A stretch of 64,000 nt of DNA, taken from positions 6,482,168 through 6,546,167 of the forward strand of contig JADWOT020000004.1 of NCBI GenBank assembly GCA_036345935.2. Reading direction: 5' to 3'. This document shows positions 1 through 12,800 of this stretch, in pieces. Position 1 is the first letter of the stretch, and each line of letters starts with the position of its first letter. The notes beneath the pieces were generated by a model. The model was given only the letters and a program-made list of their open reading frames with translations. It searched no databases and was not told the DNA's origin. The DNA is from Taenia hydatigena. Taxonomy: Eukaryota; Platyhelminthes; Cestoda; Cyclophyllidea; Taeniidae. A program made the translations under genes and the position numbers.

Positions 1-2280
1 ACCCTTCTGTGATCCAAGTGATCTTTTTCTCTTTCCGAGCGTGCGCAGGCTTGAGAACTTGGCAATTGCAAAGGCATAATTATGAAATATGTTGTAAATA
101 TGTTCTGATCCTCTGATTCCATACCAATATGTAAGGTTAGGGAGCTGCAGGGTTTGAGGGGCTTCTTCCTACGGAGTATCATCTGATGACTTGAGCTATG
201 AGTTGAGCGCTTTTCACCTGTGCAGCATTTCTTTACCTCCACTTTCGACCAGTATGCGTCTACCTATACCATGCCTAATGGTGAGTGCGCTTCTTGCTGC
301 GTGTTGGCATGCAAGGGAGTGCCATCAGCGCTGGCGGGAAGTGCGTTGTGCACTGTATGGAGTATTGACGACTACGAGGCGGAAATGGCCTACACGGCTG
401 AGTGCTCTAGTTGACGGACGAATGGCATTGCTACGTGAACTGGAAGTGTCAGAGTGGTGTACAATCGAGGGTGATTGAACGGAAGTGTCACTTTAGGGCC
501 AGCAGAGTTGGTGATGCTGTCTCAACTCGATGGGTAGCGAGTGGTGCAATGTGAGGGAGAGGAAGAGGCTGGTGAACGTCGATGCATGATCTTGATTGCT
601 GGATTAACGGAATAGTTGGAGGCTCAGTGAAGTTGTGAGTTACTTGTGGTGGTTCTTTTCTGTGCGTGGTTCCAAAATGCCTGTGTCATAGAATTTGGGC
701 GCACGTGCAGGCATCATGAGGGAGGTGTTTGTGGCATAATTGTGCTCCCCCGATCAGCAGTCTTCCATGATCGTGCGAAAAGATTAAGCAATTCAAACAG
801 TGGGCATCATTGTGTACTTCACTCGTCTCGCCATGGATTTTCTTTGCGCAATCAGATTGATGGAACACGTGGGAAGTTGTCGTGTTACGTGCCCCAGGTT
901 GGGCAGTGGATGGGATGGGGTCGTGGGATTGTGCGTCATTGGGCTTGTGATCCACGCATCAATGTGAGGACAGTCCTGGTGACCTTGTGAGTTTTGTGTA
1001 ATTTTAAGAAGGGGGTTTGAACACTTTCCTACAGGGGTGGTTTAGTTATCAAAGGAATGTCTCGAGGACGGGGAGGTGGGAGGGGGTTGAATTCGCAAAA
1101 TCAGAGCTGAACCATGCAAGAAACGGGGATCTAAGTTGGTCTTTACTTCTGGCGTGTTTAAGTGTTGTGGCATGGACGTTACGACAGCTCGAAGGGTCGC
1201 ATTTGTGGCTCGCTAAGGAATGGACACGCGGCGCTCTCATGGGGTTGTCTTAATTTGGCCTGGATTTGACATGCTGCATTACTTCCGACCGTTTCTCTGT
1301 GACCTTTGCCCACATAGTAGTGCATTCGTGGAATAGCCTTTCATCGCGTGGGTGATGCGATATTGTGACGACTGATTTGGTCTACTCAGGATGCATAGAT
1401 GGTGGAAGTTCTTCGAAGAAGAAATGCTTTGACGCACATTTGTGTGGATTAGGGCGTAAGATGTTGGACAACTGGCGACTTTCTGCCTGTTTGAGATTGC
1501 AACACTGGGTGCAAACGAGTTTTCTAAATTACCGAGACTGTCATGAACCTCATGTGATTACCTTTGATTGCATGATAGACGACTGAGGTAGACGAGGAAG
1601 AACGAAGGCAACCAGGGGGCTGCAATGAAAGTGCAGGTGGCTGCCCACCACCCTCCTTCATGCCACCCATCTACATTTTGCTTCTCATGCTTCAGTCGAA
1701 AGTTGATCCTTTCTCGACAAATTCGAGGATCATGCGTTTTAGCGTGTGTTGATGGAGGAGTTATTTCATAATATGCCACCATTACTCAAGCAACGTCGTT
1801 TTGTCTTTCTTGTCCACATTACCATGGCTGAAGCTGGCACAGTGGTGGGTGTTGTTGCGTCTAAGCCTCCCAAGTGTGAAAATGTTGATGTGGTTTGGTG
1901 AGGGAAGGGAAGGGACATTCTACTGGCAATCTTCTGCGGTGCTCTCCGTGACCAGTCATCCAACCCCCGCACCCACAAGTTGCCGAATAGACTGATGTCA
2001 AGAGCAACAATATCTTGTGCTGGCGTGAGTACAGATATCCGTAAATTCGAAAATCACTTTTGCGCTTGGGATTTTCATCGTACTACCCAAAGGCAGCTCA
2101 CAATATGCATTGATCAAGCTTAATTCGGAGCATATTGCTCAAGGCTGTCTTTTGGCATAGTACATCATTTTACTCAGTTCCATTATGAAACGAAGTTGTC
2201 AAGTACGACTACAGGTTTGTTTGACTGAACCGATTGATATAAATATCCATGCATCCGAGTTCGCGTTCACCATTCGTAAT
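1..2280. other. Region without a supported gene
   Basis: No reading frame here has splice borders, family motifs or a second copy that would support coding. A short stretch near 370-420 resembles the dispersed repeat at 6130-6230 and 10965-11050 (shared words around aaatggcctacacggctg), so it is probably a third, more decayed copy. Otherwise nothing recognisable is seen. Confidence 0.5.
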
Positions 2281-2289
2281 CACAGATTT

Positions 2290-4010
2290 GACGCGGTTGT
2301 TAGCAGTTTAGAGTGGCTTTTAGGTACAGGCGAACATCGTAAATGATGGAGCAGAATAAAATGTTAAACATTTTAGCAAATTTGCGTGATCTGGAAACCA
2401 TGCTCAGGAATGATGTTGACGGTGGAACTAGTGAGGTGAATTTATTTGGCTTATTATTCATGCAAGCATGTCTCTTGAAATTTAGTGGTCGTCGACATGC
2501 TATTGTTCCAAAATGCAAGAATTTAAGCTTAAGCATTTTGAAACAAGTATTCAAAACTGAACCCAGCTATAAGTGGCAGGTATTATGCTAGCGGTAATAT
2601 TTCCATTGATGCACTGGACCCGACATGTTCTGCAGATTCCCGAGTATTTGCACTTGTTTAGCTGCAGTTTATTTCACAATAGCTGCCTTCGCTTATAGCT
2701 TTTCATTATTATAAATTCCTATTAGGATGTCGAGCATTTGTAAAGATTTGGATAATTCGGAAAACGTTACTCAGAATGGTGTCCAAATAGAAAATAACCG
2801 GATGTAGTTCTTAAGATGATCGGGCATGCTCCACGGCCTTTTAAAACTTAGCCGTTATTGAACGCTAATATCATACTTACATGTCCGGCGATAACTACTC
2901 AAATACAGGTCTGGTTATATGTTACAGGCTTCTACGCGTAGAAGGTTTGTCCTTTACTAAAGTGCTAAATAGGACATTTTCTGCAGCATTTAGATTGCTT
3001 GCACTTGGTTAGTTATAGTTTATTGCGTAAGGACTGCTCTCCTCTTTTATCATGCTTGTTGAACTGCATTTATTAATACCAGTCAATCGCTGACAATATT
3101 TATTTAGACGGTGAGAATTCTGGAAAATTTGAGTAATCTGGAAAACACCCTCAGGAGTGCTGGCATTGTGACTAATAAAGTACGATTTTTAAAGCAACTA
3201 TTCATGCATGCAAGCTTTTTTTTAAAAGTTAATAGTCACCGACACGTTTGTGCTTCATTACACGCCGCTGGCAAACTGGCGCACTTTGTGATTAATGCTT
3301 AAATCTAAACTGGCTATAGCTTGCAGATTTTGCTTGCCACGCGTTTGTTTTTACTGCAACATTGAAAAAGGCATTGCCTGCAAATTCCTAGGGCACTTAG
3401 ACTTGTTCAACTGTAATTTCTTTCTGTGACAGCTTCCTCTCACTTCCATTATGCTTGTCGTGCTACGCTTTTTATCGCTGCCGATCTATGCCATTGTTCA
3501 TTTAGAAGACAACTATCTTAAAGAACCTGGAGGATTTGGAAAACGCCCTGAGGAGTGACGTGAGAATGCGGAATAACGGGGTAAATTTTGTGACAATGAT
3601 TGTTTATGCATTCGGATTCCTCGAATCTTAGCAACCGTTGACATGCTTTTGATGCATTGAATGATAATGTCAAACCTGCATGTTTTGCGATAAATGCTCA
3701 GATCCTAAAACCTAGCTATACCTTGCGAATTTTCTGCTTGTAGCACATCTGTTTTCAGTGGAGCACTGAGTTAGGCCTGTTCTGTGAATTTCATGGTGTT
3801 TGGACTTGTTCAGCTGCGATTTCCTTTGCAGTAGCCGCTTCCTACTTTCATCTGATTTGTCTAAACATTGACAATATTTAGGATTGTAAAATTCTGTAGC
3901 CTTTAATCCTTTAAAAAGGCGCATCACGTGATAAGTCGTTTTTGCATTACCAAGCGAAGCAAGAGTTGTGTGAAGTAAGTTACGTAGCAACAAGAACGGA
4001 TTGCAAAAAA
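2290..4010 (+). repeat. Diverged tandem array, about four units of roughly 380 bp
   Basis: Two independent anchor words recur at regular spacing. The first (a variant of gatctggaaac) is near 2388, 2748, 3135 and 3533. The second (a variant of acttgttcagctgcgatttc) is near 2650, 3002, 3399 and 3802. The spacing is 350-400 bp in both series and the anchors keep the same order, so this is a true tandem array, although its units are only about 60-70 percent alike by eye. In three units the first anchor lies in a frame reading I-L-x-N-L-x-x-L-E-x-x-L-R. The second unit (near 2748) has an early stop and the fourth has stops further on. It could be a decayed tandem exon duplication or an old satellite-like array. 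Confidence 0.65.
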
Positions 4011-4576
4011 TGAATGCAGAGCGATTGTTAGGGAAGAGACGAATAAATGACTGGAAGAGCTCGAGTCATAAATAAAAGTTGAGTCAACTATACAATTCAC
4101 GCTCCCAAAAGTAATTGAGGTCGCGTCTCACATTGACGTGTGATGCCACTACAGAATGGAGGTCTACGCGTGCCCACGAGCGAGGTTCGTTTGGTGATGC
4201 TTGCGCACCACTTGCTCCAATTCTCTCCGCATGTGACGGCATGATTTCACCTCTCTTTGCCAAGAAGTTCCTTTTGCAATTGCTCCCGACTCTTACACTT
4301 TGGTGCTTTCTCATGCACTATCAAGCAACGGTGGAAAGAGTTGCCTTATTATTCCTCCTTTGCTATGAGAAGAGCTATGCAGTATTCAGCAGGACACAGC
4401 GCTTCGTGTGGTGAAGGAATCAAGTTCTACGATGAGGAAATGCTTTGTGAACTGAATTTGTCGATCCTGTGAGTGTGTGTCAGGTCACATTGACGCATGC
4501 AATGATGAAGTCAATTATGCGCGATATTAGGCAGAAATGCGAATAAACGAAGTTGTCTTGTAATTTTATGGCATAG

Positions 4577-5561
4577 ATGGCCGACGCAGGGGAGGATGAA
4601 CGAGGCCATTGGAGAAGATGCCATGATTCAGCAGGTGCCAGTTTTTCTACCATCTCGCACTCTTCCTTTCAGTTTCCTTCTCGTACATCCACCACTTTCT
4701 CCGTGTTTACTGAACCAAATGTGTGTGGAGGTGAAAGTCCTCGTGGAACTGGATCTCTTTTCAGCACTTCTAGTCCCGAGTTGCCTTTTTGCCGAATCTG
4801 CCACGATACCGACGAGGATTCTTGTGGACCACTAATTGCGCCATGTCAGTGTGACGGAAGCTTGAAGCATGTGCACCAATACTGTCTCCAACGTTGGATT
4901 GACATGCGCCAACTGACGAGGTGTGAGCTGTGCCATTCTAGGTTTAAGAATCCCGAGCTCGCAATACCCAATGGAAGGGTAAGTTTATGCGATGTGTGGA
5001 AGAGCCAAGCCATAGTTGTTACGGTTTCTGCAAGATCTTAGTAAACTGATGCGTCAAACTACTTGTTGCAGAAGCATCTGTGCATTAAAAGTAGTCGTTG
5101 ATCGCATTAGACTCCAATCTATTGCTTTGCTTATGTGTTCTTCATCCACTCCTTCCAAAGCCACTTGGCCATCATTTAACCTTGAGGTTATTTTCTTGTT
5201 CATTTGTGCACTTCTACGCCGTGTCCATTGTTATCCACGCATCTTTTCGTTTCGCAGGTAACTTAGTGGTCACGATCTGTGGAATGGCATTAATTATGGT
5301 GCTTGATAATTTTTCGTATAGCGATCTGGTTGTGCCTCTGTGCAGAGCAGCTGTGTCTATTCTCCGCCCTTAGCAAATCGGTGGCTTGTCTTCGCCTTCT
5401 CCTATTCCACGGCCCCCATCCCTCCTAATTCCATGTCTCCGACTTTGTGTGTAGTGGCTGTTCTGATGGCCCTTACATGTCTTCATGTTGTCGGACTTTT
5501 GGCCTGTCAGATAGTAGTAGGCCTGTGTGAATATGAGAAAAGTGGACGTCAAGTGGAATAG
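4577..5561 (+). CDS. Membrane-associated RING-CH (MARCH-type) E3 ubiquitin ligase, three exons
   Basis: Proposed exons are 4577-4978, 5161-5257 and 5374-5561, giving 228 residues. Introns of 182 and 116 bp have GT-AG ends (donors gtaagt and gtaact) and the phases match (0, then 1). Exon 1 encodes a complete C4HC3 RING-CH domain: C72, C75, C90, C92, H100, C103, C116 and C119, with the family words CRICH, PCQCDGSLKHVH and CLQRWI. Exon 2 starts with PL, as after the RING in MARCH1/8, and supplies a first hydrophobic segment (about residues 143-163). Exon 3 supplies a second (about 190-216) and a short C-terminal tail. Known members are membrane ubiquitin ligases that use the RING-CH to recruit E2 and lower surface levels of membrane proteins. 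The domain is clear. The start codon and exons 2-3 are my inference: reading through the second donor would instead stop at 5373, and an upstream exon is possible, since the ATG follows an AG. Nothing was recognised in the 560 bases upstream. Confidence 0.85.
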
Positions 5562-6003
5562 GAGTATGTGGTGCAAGAACCCTCCAGACGGCGAATCACA
5601 AGTGCACGAATGGTGTCATGTATTGAGATGGTGAAGCGTCTTTGCTTGGACTTGTTTGCCCTACCAGTCATTTCCATTCGACATCATTTTCCACCCATTT
5701 CCAAACCCGATCATTCGTGTTCGTGATCCATGCCAATTTCCGTCCTTTGGAGTGTGTGCACTTGGGAATGCATTCTATCGCACATGCGATAAGATTATGG
5801 AGAATCCGTTGATATATTTGAACTCTTCAAAGGCACATGGAGGTGTGGGACTAGAAAGCTGGGGAGATTTGAGGTAGATTTTTCCTACTGACTGTTCTAT
5901 TTGATTTGAATAGAGCTGTTGACTGTCACTCCATTGCTCCGTTCTGCCCACATTCGCCCATCCAACCAAACCTGATAAGCAATGCTTCTCGCGCCTCACA
6001 AGT

Positions 6004-6057
6004 TCTGCTCCCCATCCATCTATCCACCCATCCACCCATGCATCCATTCATCCATTT
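6004..6057. repeat. Imperfect CCAT tetranucleotide repeat
   Basis: Runs of catc/catt tetramers with interruptions. Similar CCAT-type runs recur near 20565-20600 and 30697-30725. Confidence 0.85.
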
Positions 6058-6129
6058 TCAGCCTGGTAACCGAATGCAGTTGGAAGTCGTAGGATGTGTG
6101 GTCTGCGCTGTGCGCCTCATGAAAGAATT

Positions 6130-6230
6130 GACATTGTCGCCGTGGAAATGGCCTGCATGGCTGTGCGCCATGGTGAGTGGCTAGTTGAGGCGGAAGTAGG
6201 TGGTCTGACTCGCCACTCAAAGTGGAAGGA
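6130..6230 (+). repeat. Dispersed repeat, copy 1 (pair with 10965-11050)
   Basis: The succession tggcctgca-tgg-ctg-tgcc(a/g)tggt-agtgg-tga-ttgaggcggg is shared, with small changes, with 10965-11050 and more weakly with 370-420. There is no coding frame common to the copies, so it is best treated as a short dispersed repeat. Confidence 0.45.
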
Positions 6231-6271
6231 AGGAAGGAAGGAAAGAAGAAGGGGAGGAAGAAGGAAAGGAA
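6223..6271. repeat. Purine (GGAA/GGA) tract
   Basis: Nearly pure run of ggaa and gga units. Confidence 0.85.
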
Positions 6272-6751
6272 GTACAGAATTGGTGTTATTGAGGGGATGG
6301 GATGCAGTCATACAAGTCCAGTGCCTGTCTGTAGCAGTGGAAGCGGTGTTGCTTTCGCAGCTCTATGGGTGCAATGCAACGTGATGCATTGTTGTGCAAG
6401 GAAGAGGAAGGAGGTGATGCAAGACAATGCACCGTTTAGGTTGATGCTTTGAAATGATGCCTCACGTGTACTGGCTGCAGTCTCCTTGTGAGGCGTCATT
6501 GCTGATGCAGTTTAGCAGTTGACCTAACTGGGCACATCTGCAGCGATCTGCAGGAGCCACGTCTCTTGATGATGCCGCATGCCATCATTCTCGCATCATT
6601 GGCTCCACTTTGCATTTTCAGGCGAGACCGTTCTACTGAGCAGTCTGTGCAGACCACGAGGATAAGGAATTGCAACGAAGGTGCGGTAGATGCATCCTCT
6701 CCTTGAGGATTCCATTCAACCAGCAGATTCCTACTTTATCCTCGGATTTCG

Positions 6752-6752
<1 letters not shown>

Positions 6753-6787
<35 letters not shown>
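6753..6787. repeat. Homopolymer T tract, about 35 bases
   Basis: Uninterrupted T run. It could be the A-tail of a minus-strand retrocopy, but no source gene or target-site duplication could be recognised beside it. Its length is likely to vary between individuals or assemblies. Confidence 0.95.
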
Positions 6788-6789
<2 letters not shown>

Positions 6790-6893
6790 GGTATTTGTTG
6801 CACTTTTGACAAATTGTGAACGATGAAACACTACAATTGTCTCTCCATTGATCATTCGGTCGGCATCGGTGGAATGATGTTGAAGGATGCCGG

Positions 6894-6894
<1 letters not shown>

Positions 6895-6924
<30 letters not shown>
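6895..6924. repeat. TG dinucleotide microsatellite
   Basis: Uninterrupted tg repeat, about 14 units, 110 bases after the T tract. Confidence 0.95.
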
Positions 6925-6926
<2 letters not shown>

Positions 6927-7714
6927 CTTTGGTGCATGAAGTGGGTGATACCAACTGGCCGAATGCTGGACTTGTCAGTCTCAATGCGTCAATGAGGGCG
7001 CAGATGGTGGGGAATGTGATGAGCAGATAGAAAAAGGATTATTATTAATGCAGGATTGCTGCTAAATGCTACAAGTGGGATTCCCAGCCTTTCCTATGTC
7101 TCCTTGTTGACATTCTTACGAAGCTGAGGAGGCGAAGCAGAAAGGCAGTTGTCAATCATCCGATTCAGTGATAACCCTAAGGACTGCAATCATTGACAAG
7201 GCTTTGGGTAGCAAAATCACTGAGCACTTGTCAAGGATTGTCTAGGATCGACGTAAATTGCAAAATTCAGATCTTCGAATAGGCTTGTCTTTTAACGCCA
7301 CAAGTCAAAGACTCATTTTGGCCAAAGGAATACGATCGCCACGGTGCAGTGTATGGGCGTAGAGAGAAGGGAAGAAAGGTTGTGTCCACCGTAGTTGTTG
7401 GGAATGAGACATCCATAAGCCAAAACTGAAAAGTAAGCAGAAGTGGATGTGGGGTGGAAGCGTAGCTGCTGGCCGACGATAAGATCAAGTTCACTGACAA
7501 AATCGCCCGCGATGATATAAGTGGAGCATGTTCGAGTTCACTGCTCCCATTTGTAATCACAGCTTCAAAGCGAATCCCATCAGCAAAGAATGAGTCTCAA
7601 TTAACTAGAGACGTCACAAATGATGGTCGAATGGCGATGATGCAGAAGAGCACAGTAGATAAAGTAGGGGGCGTGAATCTTTCTCCAAACGATTAACGTG
7701 TGTGGAAGCATTCA

Positions 7715-8190
7715 CCCATCCATTCTCGCATCCAATCGTCCAGCCTACATGAAATAGCTGCACCTGATTGCATTGAGATGCGGACAGCGCTTATGGCAAG
7801 TGGCTGCTGAATGCACCTGTGCTACTTCAATGTCTACTAATAAAAGTGTAAATTCATTCCTATTCCCTTCATCCCAGGACCTAAGCGGTTGTTCTATTCT
7901 TTACGGTGTTTATGGGTCATTCGCTTCATGGCAGTGCGAGGTGCGGAGGTGTGTGGGTGTCTATACTTGGCAATGGGGACAATTGACTCCCATCTTGGTC
8001 TGCAACTCACTCATTTTGTCCCATTCGTGGTTTGCCGCAAACAGCATTTAAACGCTTCATTCACATGGCACCACTCATGCATCCATTCTCCTGTACTTTA
8101 TCCATCCTGATTGAGAAAGCTGTGTGTGATTGCATTGGGATGTAGGCAGTGCTCGTGGCATTTGGCTGTCGGATGCATTTATGTGTGTTG
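7715..8190 (+). repeat. Diverged direct duplication (7715-7830 and 8068-8190)
   Basis: Both halves share the order catccattctc, a variant of gcacctgattgcattg, then a variant of agatgcggacagcgcttatg and tggctg(c/t)tgaatgcacctgtg. The spacing is about 355 bp. Identity is about 75 percent by eye. Confidence 0.6.
7962..8060 (+). repeat. Dispersed repeat, copy 1 (pair with 9745-9872)
   Basis: The words tatacttggcaatggggac, gactcccatcttggtctg and actcactcattttgtcc recur, slightly changed, at 9745-9872, where about 25 bases are inserted after the first word. The order is the same and both copies are on the plus strand. Confidence 0.65.
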
Positions 8191-8299
8191 TGTGTTGTTC
8201 ACTCCATGGTTTAGCTGCTCCAATCGCATGAAACGCATTTTCATTTCAGCGGTGTAGTTTAGTAGGTAGTCTCACTTTGAAGTCGCACACACTCACGTG

Positions 8300-8322
8300 G
8301 ACACACGCACACACACACACAT
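8300..8322. repeat. CA dinucleotide microsatellite
   Basis: Short ca run with one interruption. Confidence 0.85.
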
Positions 8323-9744
8323 CTGCGGTATTATCATGTTGAAGCCTAAAATCCACTCAAGATGCAACAATGCTGGATTAGTGCCTTCTTGGGGGAACAT
8401 GATTTGGCTTCGAGCATTCTCGAGAGCGCACAGAATGCATCAAGCAATGCCACATGAATCCTCTCTTGTCGTCGCTACGGAGGTGCACGATGCCTTTGGG
8501 GAATTCACCTTGAGTAGTTTGCCATTCTGATGTCATGCAGTCATTTTGGTACATGGAGTTGATTGGCACGAGTGTGTGCTCATCACGTCTCAGCGCAGAT
8601 TCCAGTGCACTCGCATTCAATGGTCACCGGGGCGAGGCCTGATCGTCTGGAAGCATTGGGTGAGTTGGAATGCATCCCTCGGACAAATTTCGGGTTTCAT
8701 ATCATCAGTGTTTTGATAACACGTTTTATCTTCTTATTTTAGGCAAGTTTTTGGCAAAATTTAATTACAATTTACGAAAATCCTACCCATATTTGTGTCT
8801 GGTTCTAGCCCACCGATTGCTTTAACTGATGCGCTCTCGGCTTGTGTGCATCGTGAAGAAGACCTGATTCGTGTCGCCGCCGTAGAATAGAGAATGATGA
8901 ATGAAGTGAGGTGGGGGGTGCGATGACTGGCTGTCAAATGCCACGAGATAAAAGCACACCTCAATACGCCATCAACTATTTGTAGAGCTCAAATCAATGC
9001 AAGTGGATAAGTCATGAAGGTGCCTGTCACTTGGGTGTCTAATCGCACTGTCGCCTGAGAGAATACGCTTGCACACACTGAAAGTGCTGCCTACGCCATT
9101 TCACACTGGATGATGAGAAGTGATAGGGTCCCTTAAAACTCCTTACTACAAGGCTGTCTCTTCTTATTTCGCAGAAATGCATTCTACTGAAGAACACATT
9201 GCACAAATTTAGTGTCTCAGAACGTCTCATTTGAGTGGAAAGCTCTGCGTCATCTCTGCCCAATCAATGAAAGCTGACTTGGAGGCTTTTAGGTTGTTGG
9301 TAGTCAAGCCAATGCCGACAGCTGAAAATGCTTTGGTTCGTGTCACTCGTTTTACATTTGGGACTTTTAATGTCAAGCGACACTGATGTGATATTTTCTA
9401 CGTTGTCAGGGAAACAACAGATTATTACTAATAAATGGACAAGCGTACTGAGTGCCATCTTCCCTCTAAGGGACATGATGACAATCACAGTGAAGCATGA
9501 GATCCTCCAAACCAAAGGCTAATTTATGTGCCCACATTTGTACTCCATCAGTTTTAAATGCTGCAATCACTTGTTGTAAAGTCGTTCAATCGCGCACTCT
9601 GATTATTTCATTTCTTACATCAAGTAGCAATGTAAGCGCAATCGCTTTGTGCATGTCTTGCTAGAATTTGGATAGGCACTTTTCTAGAGTTTCTCCACTG
9701 CTTGATTAGTTCGCCCGCTGGTGCCGCTTGCCTTATCACCGCAA

Positions 9745-9872
9745 GTCTATACTTGGAAATGAGGATAATTCGCTTGGCTATGATGAAGGCCACTCCATGA
9801 CTCCCATCTTGGCCTGTAACTCACTCGTTTCGTCCGGTACATGATTTGGTGCAAACGGCACTCATAACTTGG
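9745..9872 (+). repeat. Dispersed repeat, copy 2 (pair with 7962-8060)
   Basis: See the copy at 7962-8060. This one carries an extra segment between the first and second shared words. Confidence 0.65.
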
Positions 9873-12800
9873 GTCACTTTGATAAGTGCCATGTGTGCAT
9901 AGTAAAGCGAACACAGAGTGACTCGAATGTATTAGGTTAAACTTTCCCTCCAACCGATGGTGTGAGTTGTGGACAACTTAACTTGCTTGTTTACTTAAAT
10001 AGAATGAGTAAGATATTTTTAAAATTAACTTCATTGAAATCATCTACGGTCAATGCTGCGTGGCGATTATTTTAGTGCGAGTGAAATCAAGTCGTTGAGT
10101 TAGGGCAAATCAAAATGATCACGGCGCTCTACTTGTGAGAGACTTGCACTTAAAGGAATGAAGACTGAACGCTGAGAGTGAAGGACATTCCACGACGAGT
10201 GCCTTAACATTTGTGGTTATGTATCGTCATTTTAACAGCATCAAGCATTAGATTATGCTTTAGAATATTTCAACAAAAGTGGACGAAAATGAGGCGATTC
10301 AGTCAGCACAGAAAAGGAACTCGAAATATTTAGCTATTTGCAAATTACGCAGCGTCAAATAAATCTTTAAAAGCGATGGTTCACATCTTCACAATGAAAA
10401 ATTAGTTTCATTAGCTTAAATGCGATTACGAACTATTTTTATGCAGGCTAATGTTTAAGTTTGCTGTTTCGCTTGCCTCATCTGGATCTCTGCCGGTTCG
10501 TTGAAGTCCACTAATTGCATTGTATTTAGGGTTGTAGGCTGGGGATGCCCTTTACGTGAGCGTTTGCTGTGAGATTTTATGGCCATTAAGTTTCGCGTTG
10601 GGTATTTAGTTGTACTCTGAGGGTGCTACAGAACACAGTTGCGAATACAACAAGGTGATCCGCTCTGCATGTGGTGTTATCGACGAGTTGAACACTTTCT
10701 AGAACATGCAAGGTTTACACGAGCTATTCCCTCTTGCCCTCAATGCATGTACATTTCGAACTGGTTTCTTTCGTTTGTGTGACCAGCTTCCTCATATTTA
10801 ATACAATTTCCAACCATCGTTGCGATGCCGTCCCGTACTTTTGTCGGTGTAGTGCGCATTAATCCAGCCAACCCTGCTAGCAAAGAAAGTTAAGATGCGG
10901 CGTTGACGGAGGTCGCTGCTGCATGCATTCATGTGTGGTGTGTGTTGTTCACTCGGCAACTAGGAGGTGGCAGTGGCCTGCACGACTGACTGCCGTGGTC
11001 AAGTGGTGATTGAGGCGGGTCGCAGGCAATGCAGACTGCCACCCAAACAGAAGGATGTGCTCGAGTGAGCCGATCGAGGCGAGTAGATGCATCTGCCACA
11101 AGATCGACAACCGCATGAGGCGTTGCAGCGGACAATGCTCTAAGAGCCCTGTGTGCAATGTCAGGCAAGAAAAAGCGATGAGTTGTTGCGAGTAAACGTG
11201 CACACATGACTAGCAGGAATTCGAATAGATTCTACTCAGCTTTTGTGCTATCTGTAATGCTTTATGCCACAGTCTAGATTGACTGCAATGTGGATTGTAT
11301 TTTCTCGAAGGAGGAGCTAAGTGAGATCAAAATAGAGGAAACCCTGGGCTCCAAAATCATCACTGGATGGGCTTAATGAGTGCGCAGACGTCTGTCGCGG
11401 TGCCATCTGCATCCATATGATCGGTTTCATTTGTTGCCCTCGGGATCACTGGTCAACTCATGAAGCTGTGAAGCTCACGATAATGGAGCTTCACGACGAC
11501 GATGATGCGCGATAAATAAAAGTTACCCTTCAAGGTTTTAGTCATGCCCATGTCGCAATTATTTGCCCCTCCGTCAACTAATGATGAAGTAACTCCTATA
11601 ATTCCTTTGGCAAACATTATGTAAAGGTTGTGGATGAACATCGCACACCTCTAATGCTTGGTGATAGTGACATCAGGGCATTGACGCGCACCAGATGCAC
11701 GAATCCAGTAAAGTAGTGGTCGAGGATTGCCAATGCGGATTATTGTTTGGCTTTAAGACATGGAATGATGCTTGAAAGTGCAAAATTAGTCTCGTAGATA
11801 ATCCTTTTACCAGTGCTACATGCATGCATGCGCCGTAGAGATTAACGGGCAAACCAAGTCAAACGTGTTCGGTGCTGTTGACACCCGACCACTCTATGTC
11901 TTGCAAATACGGGAGCGCGCGGTCAGCCATTGACAGCATCACATGACAGTAGCAGTGAATAGTCCCTTTCATCGGCAGGAGACGCTCATGGTTAGTAGGC
12001 GTTTGGCCTTAAATAACAAATCCATAAAGCACAGTCGTTACTACGGCAGCTTCAGCACAATATAATGTACAACGAATGGTGCTGCCTGAGTAATGGCAAC
12101 ACAAGATGAGATGACTCCTCGATCACTGCACTCCAAAGGGTTTGATTCTTCAATCTGCAGAGGTGGCACAAAGACTGAGGGTGGATCTACCATCTCCACT
12201 TCATTGGCAGCCTCGTGTTTGTCCTTGTGCTTCCCTGTCTGCTTCTGTCGTCTATGGAATGATGATATTATGCGTCCGTCAGTTTTGCATCTCAGTCATC
12301 CGAAAGCCTCATCGTTCCACATTCTTGTAATCTAACAGACTTACACTCAAAGTGTTTTAATCCCGGTTTGAATAAGAAGACATTTTGCCGCCGAAAAAAT
12401 ATTACACCATGGTAAACACTGACGTCGGTCAAAAGCTATTGCGAACAGGTCTCCTTGATGCAAAATTCAAACAGAGATTGTAGTAATCCACTTTCATGTG
12501 CCGCATTCCTTGCCATGGTGCATCTTTTTTGCTTCAGCTTCTTTACTGTCTAGCCTCTGTCCATTTGAGTGTTTGCGGTTGCTAAATGAATTGTACCTTG
12601 CACGGAAGGGATATGCCATCTATTCGTGCCCATTCTCCAGTCAGTGTGGGTCACAATGCTTGTTTCAGTTGCTGCCAAATGTAAAAAAGAGTATATGAGA
12701 CAATCAAATTTAAAGTGTTTTAGCAGCCACTGGATGAAGGAGCAGCGAAGCATTCAATATCGCCTTCTACATTCCACTCTAGCTGCAATTAGCTTCAATC

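Larger units (their letters stand above)
5562..7700. other. Region without a supported gene; simple repeats
   Basis: Apart from the listed simple repeats I see no exon with splice borders or family similarity. Open frames here come from the low-complexity runs. Confidence 0.45.

Noticed and set aside
6731..6984. Frames containing polylysine and Thr-His repeats
   Set aside because: They are translations of the T tract and the TG microsatellite.
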